A DNA stretch of 64,000 bases from an uncultured Desulfobacter sp. (GTDB taxonomy: Bacteria > Desulfobacterota > Desulfobacteria > Desulfobacterales > Desulfobacteraceae), in NCBI RefSeq assembly GCF_963664415.1, contig NZ_OY761440.1, forward strand, positions 1,853,501-1,917,500. Reading direction: 5' to 3'. The notes below the pieces were generated by a model that searched no databases, had not been told where the DNA came from, and worked only from the letters and a program-made list of their open reading frames with translations. The position numbers and the translations under genes are program-made. Each line of letters starts with the position of its first letter. Positions within the stretch are counted from its first letter, which is position 1. Below, one piece after another: positions 36,452 to 45,547 of this stretch.

Positions 36452-37744
36452 CTACCTCGCATCCAGGTAATCGCTGTACCACAGACCGCCCAGCGGCAGC
36501 CCTTCTGCCACCATATTTTTTACCATATCATCGTCACTCGCCCTGTAGATAATGGAAAAGCCATCCTCACCTTTTTCCAATATCCATACTTCATCCGGTT
36601 CCAGGGCATCAACAAAGTATGGCTGATGGGTCGTGATAAACACTTGGGAGCCGCCTTTTTTTCCTGTGGCATGCGTCCTGAATTCTGTCGCCAGGGATTC
36701 AAGAAGCTTATGATACAGACCGTTTTCCGGTTCTTCAATACAGAGAAACGGCGGGGGCGTGGGATCTTCCAGCAGCAAAAGATACGCAAACACTTTCAAG
36801 GTTCCGTCGGACATCTGCTGGGCATAAAAGGGATCCTTAAACCCCCTGTCATTGAACCGCAGAAGCAGACGGTCGTCATTGGTCCTTTCCGTATCTATTT
36901 TTTCAATACCGGGAATTTTCTGTGTGATCCGGTTTAAAATATTTTTAAACCGTTTCGGGTGCTCTCGTTCCATGAACTGGACCACATTTTCCAGATTATC
37001 GCCATGGGTGTTTAAATGTTGCTGGGGCCCGGCAAGAGGAAGACTTCGGGCCGCATCCGGTGTAAAATAACTTAAATACCAGCTTTCAATAAATCTGCGA
37101 AAGGCAGATATCCTGGGGTGCTGTTTGAGTGAACCCAGTGTGGCAATACCAAGCTTGCGAAGATCCTCTAATTCCACCACCTCGGTTTTCCTTGATTCTT
37201 GGTCTGCATCTCCTGATTTAAGGGATTCCATGAAATGAAGGAGGTCAAAATCTCCCTTGTCTTCATCTATTTTTAGTCCAGCCTGATCGCCTTTCCAGAC
37301 CACCCCTTTACCGTTGTTCAACATTAAAAACGAAAAAGGTCGTCCGTGTTTTTGACCTTTTCTACGCTGTCTGAGGCGTTCTTTTAAAACATAAGGCCTC
37401 TCAAAGCGATCAATGGCAATTGACAGTTCATAGGTAATGGGTCGAGTCTTCCCATCTTCTTTATAATAAATTTCAAATTCGATGGGGTCTTTTTCTCCCT
37501 GGGATAATATCTTTTTAAATCCGCCGCGGCCACGACTGTCGCAGGCTTCCTCCACACCTGATTTCAGGCAGTCCGCCAAAAATCCAAAGGCATCAAAAAG
37601 AGTGCTTTTTCCCACCCCGTTTTTTCCAATTACTGCTGTCATGGGTGTTAACGGCTTATCCTTCTGCCGATTCCACAATCGGCCGAGAGTGACATCCTTC
37701 AATGCCCTGAAGTTTTTTATCCTGAACCCTTCAATTTTTGCCAT
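36452..37744 (-). CDS. SMC/OLD-like AAA ATPase
   Basis: From ATG at 37744 (GGGAG five bases upstream) the product is 430 residues. Walker A is VIGKNGVGKSTLFDAF at about 37-52. The ABC signature-like QMSDGTLKVFAYLLLLE and Walker B FLCIEEPENGLYH follow near 310-340, then the H-loop-like ITTHQPYFVDAL. This is the stand-alone AAA_21-type ATPase often paired with a DUF4276 (Toprim-like) protein in a suspected defence module. Here only the first few residues of a DUF4276-like frame remain downstream, so the ATPase has probably lost its partner. Confidence 0.83.
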   Translation of the reverse strand: MAKIEGFRIKNFRALKDVTLGRLWNRQKDKPLTPMTAVIGKNGVGKSTLFDAFGFLADCLKSGVEEACDSRGRGGFKKILSQGEKDPIEFEIYYKEDGKTRPITYELSIAIDRFERPYVLKERLRQRRKGQKHGRPFSFLMLNNGKGVVWKGDQAGLKIDEDKGDFDLLHFMESLKSGDADQESRKTEVVELEDLRKLGIATLGSLKQHPRISAFRRFIESWYLSYFTPDAARSLPLAGPQQHLNTHGDNLENVVQFMEREHPKRFKNILNRITQKIPGIEKIDTERTNDDRLLLRFNDRGFKDPFYAQQMSDGTLKVFAYLLLLEDPTPPPFLCIEEPENGLYHKLLESLATEFRTHATGKKGGSQVFITTHQPYFVDALEPDEVWILEKGEDGFSIIYRASDDDMVKNMVAEGLPLGGLWYSDYLDAR

Positions 37745-37812
37745 GTCTTCTCCCAAAAAGGTGTTGGTCCATAATCTCCAACTTTACTGCATAAGTCGAA
37801 CCAGAATTATTA

Positions 37813-37843
37813 AGACTTGTGCACCAATCAAGTGTACAAGTCT
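37813..37843. promoter_or_regulatory. 31-bp palindromic operator-like site
   Basis: AGACTTGTGCAC and GTGTACAAGTCT form a 12-bp inverted repeat with one mismatch and a 7-base spacer. It sits about 70 bp upstream of the ATPase start, and TATAAT-like sequence abuts it on the right (CTATAATATAATAATATA). It is likely the operator and promoter region of the ATPase gene. The regulator is not apparent nearby. Confidence 0.55.
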
Positions 37844-37893
37844 ATAATATAATAATATACTGTTTAAATTGAAAATTTTTATTAAATATAGTT

Positions 37894-38259
37894 TTAAGCC
37901 GTATTAGATTTTATGCCGCTTTCATCTGATTTCTGCTGCAAAATTGTTCCGTTTTTTTCAACCCGGTACCCCAGTGATTCAATGGTCTGCCGGTCCCCGC
38001 ACATATGGGCTGCCACCCCGGTCATGCCGGTACCACAGAACCCGTCAAACACGATATCTCCGGGTTCGGTGTAATGAAGAATATAGCGCATAATGGCCTT
38101 ATGGGGTACCTTGGTGTGGTAGGAGTGGGTGTTATAAACCGGATCATTCTTACCTTCTTTAACATCTGCTGCAAAGGGCTCCCGGTGGTAATGATAGTCC
38201 TCTGGTTTCTCCGGTTTCAGATTTTCCCCTTCGTTAATAAAATCGTTCACCCATGGATT
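37894..38259 (-). pseudogene. DNA methyltransferase (N4/N6) fragment
   Basis: About 121 residues with NPWVNDFINEGENLKPEKPED, HYHREPFAADVKEGKN and PGDIVFDGFCGTGMTGVAA. This is the early part of the large BREX/DISARM-like DNA methylases, including the SAM-binding DGFCGTG motif. The rest of the protein, some 700 residues with the target-recognition parts, is missing, and the frame closes in IKSNTA. Its first codons overlap the end of the AlbA-type frame: the reading frame of that gene runs straight into the fragment, showing a fusion by deletion. Confidence 0.75.
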
Positions 38260-39193
38260 CCAAGGATGTCGCGAATATTGTAAATAGATATCTGTTTTTT
38301 CCGGCAGGCATAAGCAAAAACAGCCGCTTCCTTTTTTGGTAAATCAACGCCGATTTTTTTCTGAATTTTGATTTGTTCTTCAGACAAGAGAATCTCGTTT
38401 TGCAGGGTCAGCTCAAATACCTTTTTTGACTTGTCATTTCGGATTTCAGGTGGGACTCTTCCCAGCTCACGCCAATTTTTAAAAACATCCCTCAGCCCCC
38501 ATCCTGCATTTTCGCTGAACCCGATACGGCGAAAAGCCGTCACCAGAATTGGATTCCGAGTTTCTTTTTCACCCGGTTCAAGCAGGTCTTTGGCCTGGGT
38601 AAACGCATCTCCTGGATTCCAGAATTTGGTTAAATTAATAAAATGACAAATTTCAGCTTTTCTTGAATGGTCGGCATAATCCTGGTGGATCAGCATATTG
38701 ATGATGGCTTCTCGAAAGGCAGTATAATCCTGTGGTATATCCTTGCGCTGCAGGGTTTTGGGATCAATTTCAAAAGGGATTTCGGCAAATCGGTAGTACC
38801 ATTCCTGAACGGCCAACCAGCTTTGAACAAGATTATAATCGCAGATGGTCCGATCGTGCCACCGTTCTCCGGTTGAATAATCGTCATGGTGAAATAAATA
38901 TCTTTGACAGTCAATGACGGGCCTTGGAAGTAGTCCCCGCAGATAGCCGTCTTGCCCAAATAAAAGAATAGAGGCAATGGTGGGTTTTCGGCCTTTATCC
39001 GTATCCTTGATAAGACCCAGTTCAAATAAAAATGCCGTATCATCAAGGTCTACATAACTTCGGTTACCAGGCTTGTTTTCATATTGGCGGCGATACCACA
39101 AAATGTCTTTTTTGTTTTAGCCTCTTTGAATTCTATATCCTTCCATTCATGGGCGCTTAGCAGCGAAATTAATTTTTCCTGGCTAATGGTCAT
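38247..39193 (-). pseudogene. AlbA/Schlafen-type ATP-binding transcriptional regulator, internally deleted
   Basis: The minus-strand ATG at 39193 opens MTISQEKLISLLSAHEWKDIEFKEAK, split here for length, which is the start of an AlbA_2 domain. After about residue 28 the frame changes. The second frame, open from about 39101 to 38247, continues with the ATPase_c4-like C-terminal part (YTAFREAIINMLIHQDY, GENEKETRNP-like, IGFSENAGWGLRDVF). About 150 residues in the middle are missing and the 3' end is fused to the methyltransferase fragment. The intact family binds DNA and may act as a regulator within defence islands. Confidence 0.72.
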
Positions 39194-39972
39194 TATCTAT
39201 GATCCGCATCCTTTTCACGTTTCGATTCATTTTGAAAAACTACTGCTGATGCTCGAATATTATTCTATTTTTACAGAAAATGAAAATTTAACTATAACAT
39301 ATTTAATGGCTGTAACCTCAAACCCCTATATTAAAGAGACAGGGAACGAAAATGTGCTGCGTGTAATATGACTATCAACGATTATAATGAGTTGAAAAGA
39401 AAATATGATGCCCTGCTTGAAGAGAACAAAGCTCTGAAAGCAAAAATTCGGGAATTTGCACCCAAATTTGAAAATATTATTTTCCATCATAAGCCTATTC
39501 AATCCGGAGAGACACTATTCAGTAACCTTGAGAAGCTTGTATCAAACTCAAAATCCGATGCAGCATTACCTTCAGGAATAGATGCCGGTTCGGTTACCCG
39601 ATTCTCTCAAAATCATGAAAAAATTGATCTTTTCATGTCACTGTTTAAAGGCCGGACCGATGTCTACGCAAAAAAGTGGCAAAGCAAGAAGGGTGCTTCA
39701 GGATACAGTCCGGTCTGCCTGAATCAATGGGTCCCAGGGCTTTGCAATAAACCACGGATAAAATGTTCAGCATGTGGCAATCAATCGTATGGGACGTTAA
39801 ACGAATCCGTTGTTGAAAAGCACCTCAGAGGTGAATACGTCATCGGGGTTTATCCAATGAATCTTGATGAAACCTGTCATTTCCTGGCCATCGATTTTGA
39901 TAAAGAAGGATGGAAACAAGACATTGCGGTTATCCGGAAAATCTGTTTTGATTTTAAAATACCGGTTGCCAT

Positions 39973-41853
39973 CCTGAAAGTCGTATAAAGCGTACACTAT
40001 TCGGGGCGTACCCCCAGATACTTCAAAAACAGCCTATCTCTGGCGACTGATTCGGTGGACCATCGATAATTTCCCATGGCAGTCTGTACCTTTGTGGTTT
40101 CGATACAGTCAAACCAATCCAAAATCTGAGAAAGCGAACGTTGTGCAATCCAGTTTTCCAGCTTTTTTTCGAGCTTGATAAGTGATTGGGTTTTCCCGGA
40201 TTCTTTTTCCCTCAGCCTGGATTGTATTTCCTTTATTTTTTTTGTCAAAAAACAATGATAACCCAGAGAGACAAATTGTGTAAATTGTCTCCCACGCAAA
40301 TTGTCAGGATACCATGTGCGCGGCCGAGCGCCGTCGAGTCTCCCCTTTTGCACGGCAAAAAGTTCTTCAATTTTTTCACGCAGCCGGTAGTTTTCAAGCG
40401 CTGTAAATGTGTCCATAGCCTGATTGCTGACAAGGGCGAAATAGCCAAAGTATTTTTTTGCTTCGGCAATGGCCTCATCGTTGAACCCAACCTTCAACTG
40501 TCCCCCACGCCCCTTTCTGGAGCTTGTCAGGTACTTGTCTATTTTTCTTTGCGCTGATTCCGTAAATTCTGTTGTGTTCTCTTCCACCAGCATCTTTAGG
40601 TCAAGCAAATCCTTGCGAAAGGCGAGTTCTTTCTTGGCTTCATTGTCGGGGGAATAATAAATGTGGACATACAGGCGGCGCGAGAATGTCTCTTTTTCAC
40701 CGGCAGCTGTGCCGTTGCGTGACCGCTGGCGAACTTTACTGAACTGGTGTGTTAAGCACGAAGTTGCGCCACAAATTGACGGATCAAACGGGCAGGTGCT
40801 GGACATACTCGCTATACTTGGGCGAAGTGCATCAACTGTCTCACGGATCCAGGTAATGTTGGGGTCAACCAGGGTCAAAAATTTCACATTGCGCAAGGAA
40901 AATTCCATCATGTTTTTCTGGCTATAGTAGCCGTTATCAGTAACAACCAGAGGTTTTTCAAGATGGAGGCATTTAAGCTGTGTCAGAGTGTTTTCAATAG
41001 AGATAACATCCGGAACATTGCCTGGTTGTTTGGAGAAGGCTATTGGTTCGCCAGACTTCACGGAATATAGGGTTAAAAGCTTGATCGTGTTGAGTCCGTC
41101 TTGAGCTTTGTTGAACCCTTGTCTTGCCTCCGACTGATTTTCAGAATAGGTCGAGATTGTGGTCGAATCAAACGCTACCACAGGAGATTTCCCCAGGTGT
41201 TCAGCTCGAGCTGAAAAATAGCGTTGAACGCCTTCTTCATTTCGTCCAACATTTTTAAACAGATTGCCATACACGTCTTCCGTGATTCCTTCATGATATG
41301 GAAGTGGGTGCATCACTTGCCAACTTTCAAGGCGTGGCAGCGTATTACCGCCGGATCCGATCCAGTAACGTGCGATAGACAATATTTTTGCGGCATCGCC
41401 CTCACTGAATGAAGCATATACATCATCATCAATACCAGACGCCTTTCCAACCCATTCTAAGATGTCCGTGAGTCCGGTATGCTGCCGTGTTGCACCGGGA
41501 ATGCTTCCTTCTCCTTTGCGTTTTTTCGGACGAGTCGGCACAATTTTTTGGGTTCCCGACTTGATTTTGCCTTTAAGTTTTTGACTGACCGTATATGTCT
41601 TCCTGGTCTTTTCGTTGTAGGCCGTTATCCGTTCATAGACGTAAATGTCACCATTCGGACGCTTTTCACGCCGCTCTCCAACGTGATTTTTCCCTGTTAT
41701 TGGTTTAGACATGGATAAATTCCCTTTTAAAGTGTATGTATAGTATAATACGTGCATTATAAAAAGGCAAGAAAAAAGCACGGTTTTTCAATTAAATCCG
41801 TGCTTATCGATCGGTTTTAGGGTTTAAAGTGTACGCTTTATACGATTTTCAGG
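39973..41853 (-). mobile_element. IS4-superfamily (IS1634-like) insertion sequence
   Basis: The element is 1881 bp. Inverted ends are CCTGAAAGTCGTATAAAGCG (left) and, on the other strand, CCTGAAAATCGTATAAAGCG (right). The 7-bp target duplication TTGCCAT occupies 39966-39972 and 41854-41860. It carries a single transposase gene on the minus strand and splits the primase-helicase gene. The exact duplication and intact ends indicate a recent insertion. Its ends are closely related to those of the 334-bp MITEs at 17026 and 45141. Confidence 0.93.
39997..41712 (-). CDS. IS1634-like DDE transposase
   Basis: ATG at 41712 (MSKPITGKNHVG) follows GGGAATTTATCC; the open frame upstream only reflects the terminal region. 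The product is 571 residues. DDE residues are in VVAFDSTTI and LVVTDNGYY, and the glutamate lies in the IS4 YREK signature YRLREKIEELFAVQK (Y-x2-R-x3-E-x6-K). The N-terminus is a small RRPNGDIYVYERI-type domain seen in IS1634 relatives. No frameshift or stop is visible, so the element may be active and able to move the related MITEs. Confidence 0.9.
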   Translation of the reverse strand: MSKPITGKNHVGERREKRPNGDIYVYERITAYNEKTRKTYTVSQKLKGKIKSGTQKIVPTRPKKRKGEGSIPGATRQHTGLTDILEWVGKASGIDDDVYASFSEGDAAKILSIARYWIGSGGNTLPRLESWQVMHPLPYHEGITEDVYGNLFKNVGRNEEGVQRYFSARAEHLGKSPVVAFDSTTISTYSENQSEARQGFNKAQDGLNTIKLLTLYSVKSGEPIAFSKQPGNVPDVISIENTLTQLKCLHLEKPLVVTDNGYYSQKNMMEFSLRNVKFLTLVDPNITWIRETVDALRPSIASMSSTCPFDPSICGATSCLTHQFSKVRQRSRNGTAAGEKETFSRRLYVHIYYSPDNEAKKELAFRKDLLDLKMLVEENTTEFTESAQRKIDKYLTSSRKGRGGQLKVGFNDEAIAEAKKYFGYFALVSNQAMDTFTALENYRLREKIEELFAVQKGRLDGARPRTWYPDNLRGRQFTQFVSLGYHCFLTKKIKEIQSRLREKESGKTQSLIKLEKKLENWIAQRSLSQILDWFDCIETTKVQTAMGNYRWSTESVARDRLFLKYLGVRPE

Positions 41854-44197
41854 TTGCCATAGAGCGGTCTCAATCCGGCAATGGCTGCCACGCCTGGTTT
41901 TTCTTTGAACAAAAGATTCCGGCGGCCTTTGCCCTAAAATTTGGGACTGCATTATTGACCTATGCCATGGGTGAACGGCATCAAATTTCGTTTAAATCCT
42001 ATGACAGGCTGTTTCCCAACCAAGATACCATGCCGGACGGCGGATTCGGTAATCTGATCGCCCTGCCGCTGCAGAAAGAGGCCCGGGATAACGGTAATGC
42101 GGTTTTTATCGCTGAAGATTTCAATCCGTATCCGGACCAGTGGCAGTTTTTATCGAGCATTCAAAAATTGGACGAAAAAGATCTGACCTTGTATGTCACC
42201 AAACTGGCCCGGGGAAACGACCTGGGCATACTGAAAGAAGAGACATCAGAATCAAAACCGTGGGAAAGACAACAATCAGTTGGCCTGAAATCCAAGGATT
42301 TTCCTAAAACGGTAAAAATGATTAAATCCGGCATGCTGTACGTTGAAAAAGTAGGATTAAGCCAGAAAGCATTGAATACCCTTAAAAGATATGCAGCTTT
42401 TAAAAATCCAGTATTTTATAAAGCCCAGGCCATGAGGAAGTCGACCTTCGGCAAGCCACGGGTCATTTCCTGTTCAGATGATTATAAAAGTCATATAGCC
42501 CTGCCCCGCGGCTGTGAATGCGATGTCAAATCTTTGTTCAAGGAAAAGAATGTTACGCTGATACAGGAGGATAAATCCAATCCAGGAAAAGTGATCAATG
42601 TTCAGTTCAAAGGTGAATTACGGGATGAACAGCAACTTGCAGTTGATGCATTGTCGGCACATGACAATGGTGTGTTATCCGCCGCTACGGCATTTGGAAA
42701 AACAGTTATCGGTGCAAAATTGATCAGTATGAAAAAAGTGAACACCCTGGTATTGGTTCACCGGCAGCAACTGCTTTCCCAGTGGCGGGAGCGGCTTGAA
42801 CAATTTCTTATCATCAATGAATTCCTTCCTGAACCGTCTGAAAAAAGAGGCCGCAAAAAAGAGCAAAATATCATCGGCCACATGGCAGCAGGAAAAGACA
42901 GACTTAGCTGCATCATCGATGTAGCAGTCATGCAATCATTGAATACCAAAGGAGATGTCAAGGACGCCGTAAAAAATTATGGGATGATCCTTGTAGACGA
43001 GTGTCATCATGTTCCTGCCGTTACTTTTGAACAAATATTGAAGAAAGCCACAGCAAAATATATTTACGGTCTGACTGCAACCCCTGCCAGACCCGATGGG
43101 CATCATCCGATTATTTTTTTTTACTGCGGACCTGTCCGGTTTTCAGTGGATGCAAAAAAGCAGGCTGAACAGCGCCCCTTTGATCATTATTTAATCCCCA
43201 GATTCACATCTTTTAGAACACCACCCGGCGAAGACGAAGCCCAATTGTCCCTTCAGGAAATAAAAACGGGGTTAGTATCAGATGAAATCAGAAATCAACT
43301 CATTATAGACGATGTCGTGGAATGCTATGAAAACAGCAGAAAGTCACTTATTTTAACGGGACGGGTGGGGCATGTGGCCATGCTTGCGGCAAAGCTGAAA
43401 GAGAGAATCTCCAATGTCATAAGTCTGACGGGCGGTATGGGGAATAAAAAAACAGCCCAGGTCATCGGTGAAATAAATGAAATTAAGGATACGGAACCTT
43501 TTGTGCTGGTTGCCACGGGCAGTTATATTGGTGAAGGCTTTGATGAAGCGCGGCTGGATACATTATTTTTAGCCATGCCCATTGCCTGGAAAGGAACCTT
43601 GCATCAATATGCCGGCAGACTGCACCGCTATTTTAAAGGGAAAAAGGATGTCCGGATTTACGATTACATTGATATTCATGTAAAAATGCTTGAAAAAATG
43701 TACGGAAAGCGGCTGAAAGGATATGCTTCAATCGGTTATAAAACCAAAGCCTCAAAGTTTCCCGATGCACCGACCAACCTTATTTTTAATAAAGACGATT
43801 TCTTTCCGGTGTACTTGCGGGATATTGCTGTTGCTTCAAGGCATGTATTGATCATCAGTCCCTTTGTCACAAAACAAAGGATGCGCCAAATGATGGACCA
43901 TTTTAATGAGCTGTTGAAAAGGCAGGTTAAAATAACGGTTATAACCCGGCCTGCCGATGATTATGACGAAAATAGAAATGCCATGCTGAGGGATCTTTTT
44001 TCAACTGTAGAAACCGGCGGTGTCCAAATGGTCTACAAATCCAATATCCACCAGAAATTTGCAATCATTGACAACAAGATCACCTGGTACGGGAGTATCA
44101 ACCTTTTAAGCTTTGGTTATTCCGAAGAAACCGTCATGCGTCTTGAAAGCAGCAGCATTGCAAGCGAATTAATTGAAAGTATTGAAAGGAGATAAAA

Positions 44198-45097
44198 ATG
44201 CTGAAGGGTGTTCATTTTTTATTATCCATGACCTGCAATTATGAATGCGATCATTGTTTTCTATACTGCAGCCCCAGGACCCGGGGAACGTTTACAAGCG
44301 AACAGCTTTCCGACGTTTTCAAACAATTGGATAAGATTGACAGCATAAACAGTGTTTTTTTTGAGGGCGGCGAACCTTTTTTGTATTACCCTATTTTATT
44401 GCAGGGGCTAAAGCTTGCTGCCCAAAGAGGCTACAGCCGCGGGGTGGTAAGCAACGGCTACTGGGCGAACAGCAAAGAAGATTCGCTGCTGTGGCTTGGG
44501 CCTTTGGCCGAGATCGGCCTGGATAATCTAAGCGTCAGCGATGATTCACTGCATCACGGCACCGAGCAGGGAATGCGAATGAAATGGGTCAAAAAAGCGG
44601 CTGATGCGCTTGGGCTGCCTTCAGGTGCCATATGCCTGGAACCGCCTGATCCGGACAGGGATGGCCAGTCTGTAAATGAACGAGGCGAGCCCATTGTCGG
44701 CGGTGATATCAGATTTCGGGGAAGGGCTGTGGATAAGCTTGTCAAAGGGCTTGCCAGACGTGACGGGTCTGATTTCAACCAGTGCCCAGACGAAGATTTT
44801 GCAAATCCCGGAAGAGTTCATCTGGACCCGTTCGGCAATGTCCATCTTTGCCAGGGGATCATAATGGGTAATATCTGGAAGACCCCTCTTGATGAGTTAA
44901 TCCGGGAATATGATGTGGACACCCATCCCATTTGTTCTCATCTGCAAAAGGGAGGACCTTTAAAGCTTGCTTTGGAATATGGTTACAGCAGTCAAGACGG
45001 TTTTGTAGATCCTTGTCATATGTGCTATGAGACAAGGAAAAGCATATTGAATAGTTACCCGGACTGGCTCGGCCCTGATATGGTATACGGCCGGTAA
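44198..45097 (+). CDS. Radical SAM protein coupled to the TOTE gene
   Basis: A 299-residue protein. The cluster motif is C13-x3-C17-x2-C20 in TCNYECDHC, followed by an extra cysteine (FLYC), then FFEGGEPFLYYP and VVSNGYW. The C-terminal half has further cysteines (NQCPDED, VHLCQG, PICSHL, DPCHMCYE) and a SPASM-like LDPFGNVHLCQG turn, so auxiliary clusters are likely. The start lies two bases after the stop of the primase-helicase gene and its ribosome site AGGAGA is formed by the last codons of that gene, so the two were translationally coupled. The substrate is unknown. With the upstream gene cut by an IS, expression may now depend on the downstream half or on the IS end. Confidence 0.85.
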   Translation: MLKGVHFLLSMTCNYECDHCFLYCSPRTRGTFTSEQLSDVFKQLDKIDSINSVFFEGGEPFLYYPILLQGLKLAAQRGYSRGVVSNGYWANSKEDSLLWLGPLAEIGLDNLSVSDDSLHHGTEQGMRMKWVKKAADALGLPSGAICLEPPDPDRDGQSVNERGEPIVGGDIRFRGRAVDKLVKGLARRDGSDFNQCPDEDFANPGRVHLDPFGNVHLCQGIIMGNIWKTPLDELIREYDVDTHPICSHLQKGGPLKLALEYGYSSQDGFVDPCHMCYETRKSILNSYPDWLGPDMVYGR

Positions 45098-45140
45098 ATT
45101 AGAACGAAGGATTTTATTGTTTTCATGATTCTTATACTAC

Positions 45141-45474
45141 CCTGAAAGTCGGATAAAGCGTACACTATTGCTCCATATTTTCAAAGCACACCAGTGTCAG
45201 CAAGCCGTTTTTGTATAGGACTTTCTGGTGTTTTCACTGCAAATGGTATCCATTTTAATGGGTGAAATACAGCTTCCGGTCGTTTCCACGCTGTTAACTG
45301 ACGTGAGTTTTTCCGATTATTGCATAAAACCATACATAATCCGCCCTTAACATGTACGTATAAAAATTTTACACACACCTCAAAAATATGGTTTAAAATC
45401 CAATACTTTCGATTGGTTATCGCCAATAAGGTTGTGTTTCTGGCTTAAAATGTACGCTTTATCCGATTTTCAGG
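45141..45474 (-). mobile_element. 334-bp MITE, copy 2
   Basis: The same element as 17026-17359 in opposite orientation, of equal length and near-identical sequence. It is flanked by the 7-bp target duplication ATACTAC (45134-45140 and 45475-45481). It sits in the gap between the radical SAM gene and the CHASE2 gene, probably in the promoter region of the latter. Confidence 0.9.
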
Positions 45475-45547
45475 ATACTACCTTGTTTTTAGATCGAGGA
45501 AGACAGTTTCGATCTCCTGCCCGGTATTTCCGTATTTACAGAAAGCT

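Larger units (their letters stand above)
39368..44195 (+). pseudogene. TOTE-type primase-helicase-PLD protein, interrupted by an IS
   Basis: Two pieces, 39368-39972 and 41854-44195, are the halves of one gene. Removing the IS (39973-41853) and one TTGCCAT copy restores a frame of about 979 codons reading KIPVAIERSQSGNGCHAWFF across the join. The N-terminal part has a coiled coil (residues 5-28), a zinc cluster (cysteines in CLNQW, GLC, KCSAC at about 117-137), and the archaeo-eukaryotic primase motif FLAIDFD near 172-178. Next comes an SF2 helicase: ATAFGKTVIGAK near 477, VDECHHV near 581, ATGSYIGEGFDEARLD, and the arginine-finger motif HQYAGRLHR. The C-terminus is a PLD-type nuclease (HQKFAIIDNKITWYGSINL near 932). 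This is the TOTE conflict-system architecture, thought to act on invading or transposing DNA. Confidence 0.9.

Noticed and set aside
36401..36937. A 178-codon plus-strand frame opposite the SMC-like ATPase.
   Set aside because: It is the shadow of the ATPase gene on the other strand and shows no family features.
39084..39371. A 95-codon plus-strand frame just upstream of the primase gene.
   Set aside because: It runs across the broken AlbA gene on the other strand and overlaps the primase start; composition is low-complexity AT-rich with no ribosome site.
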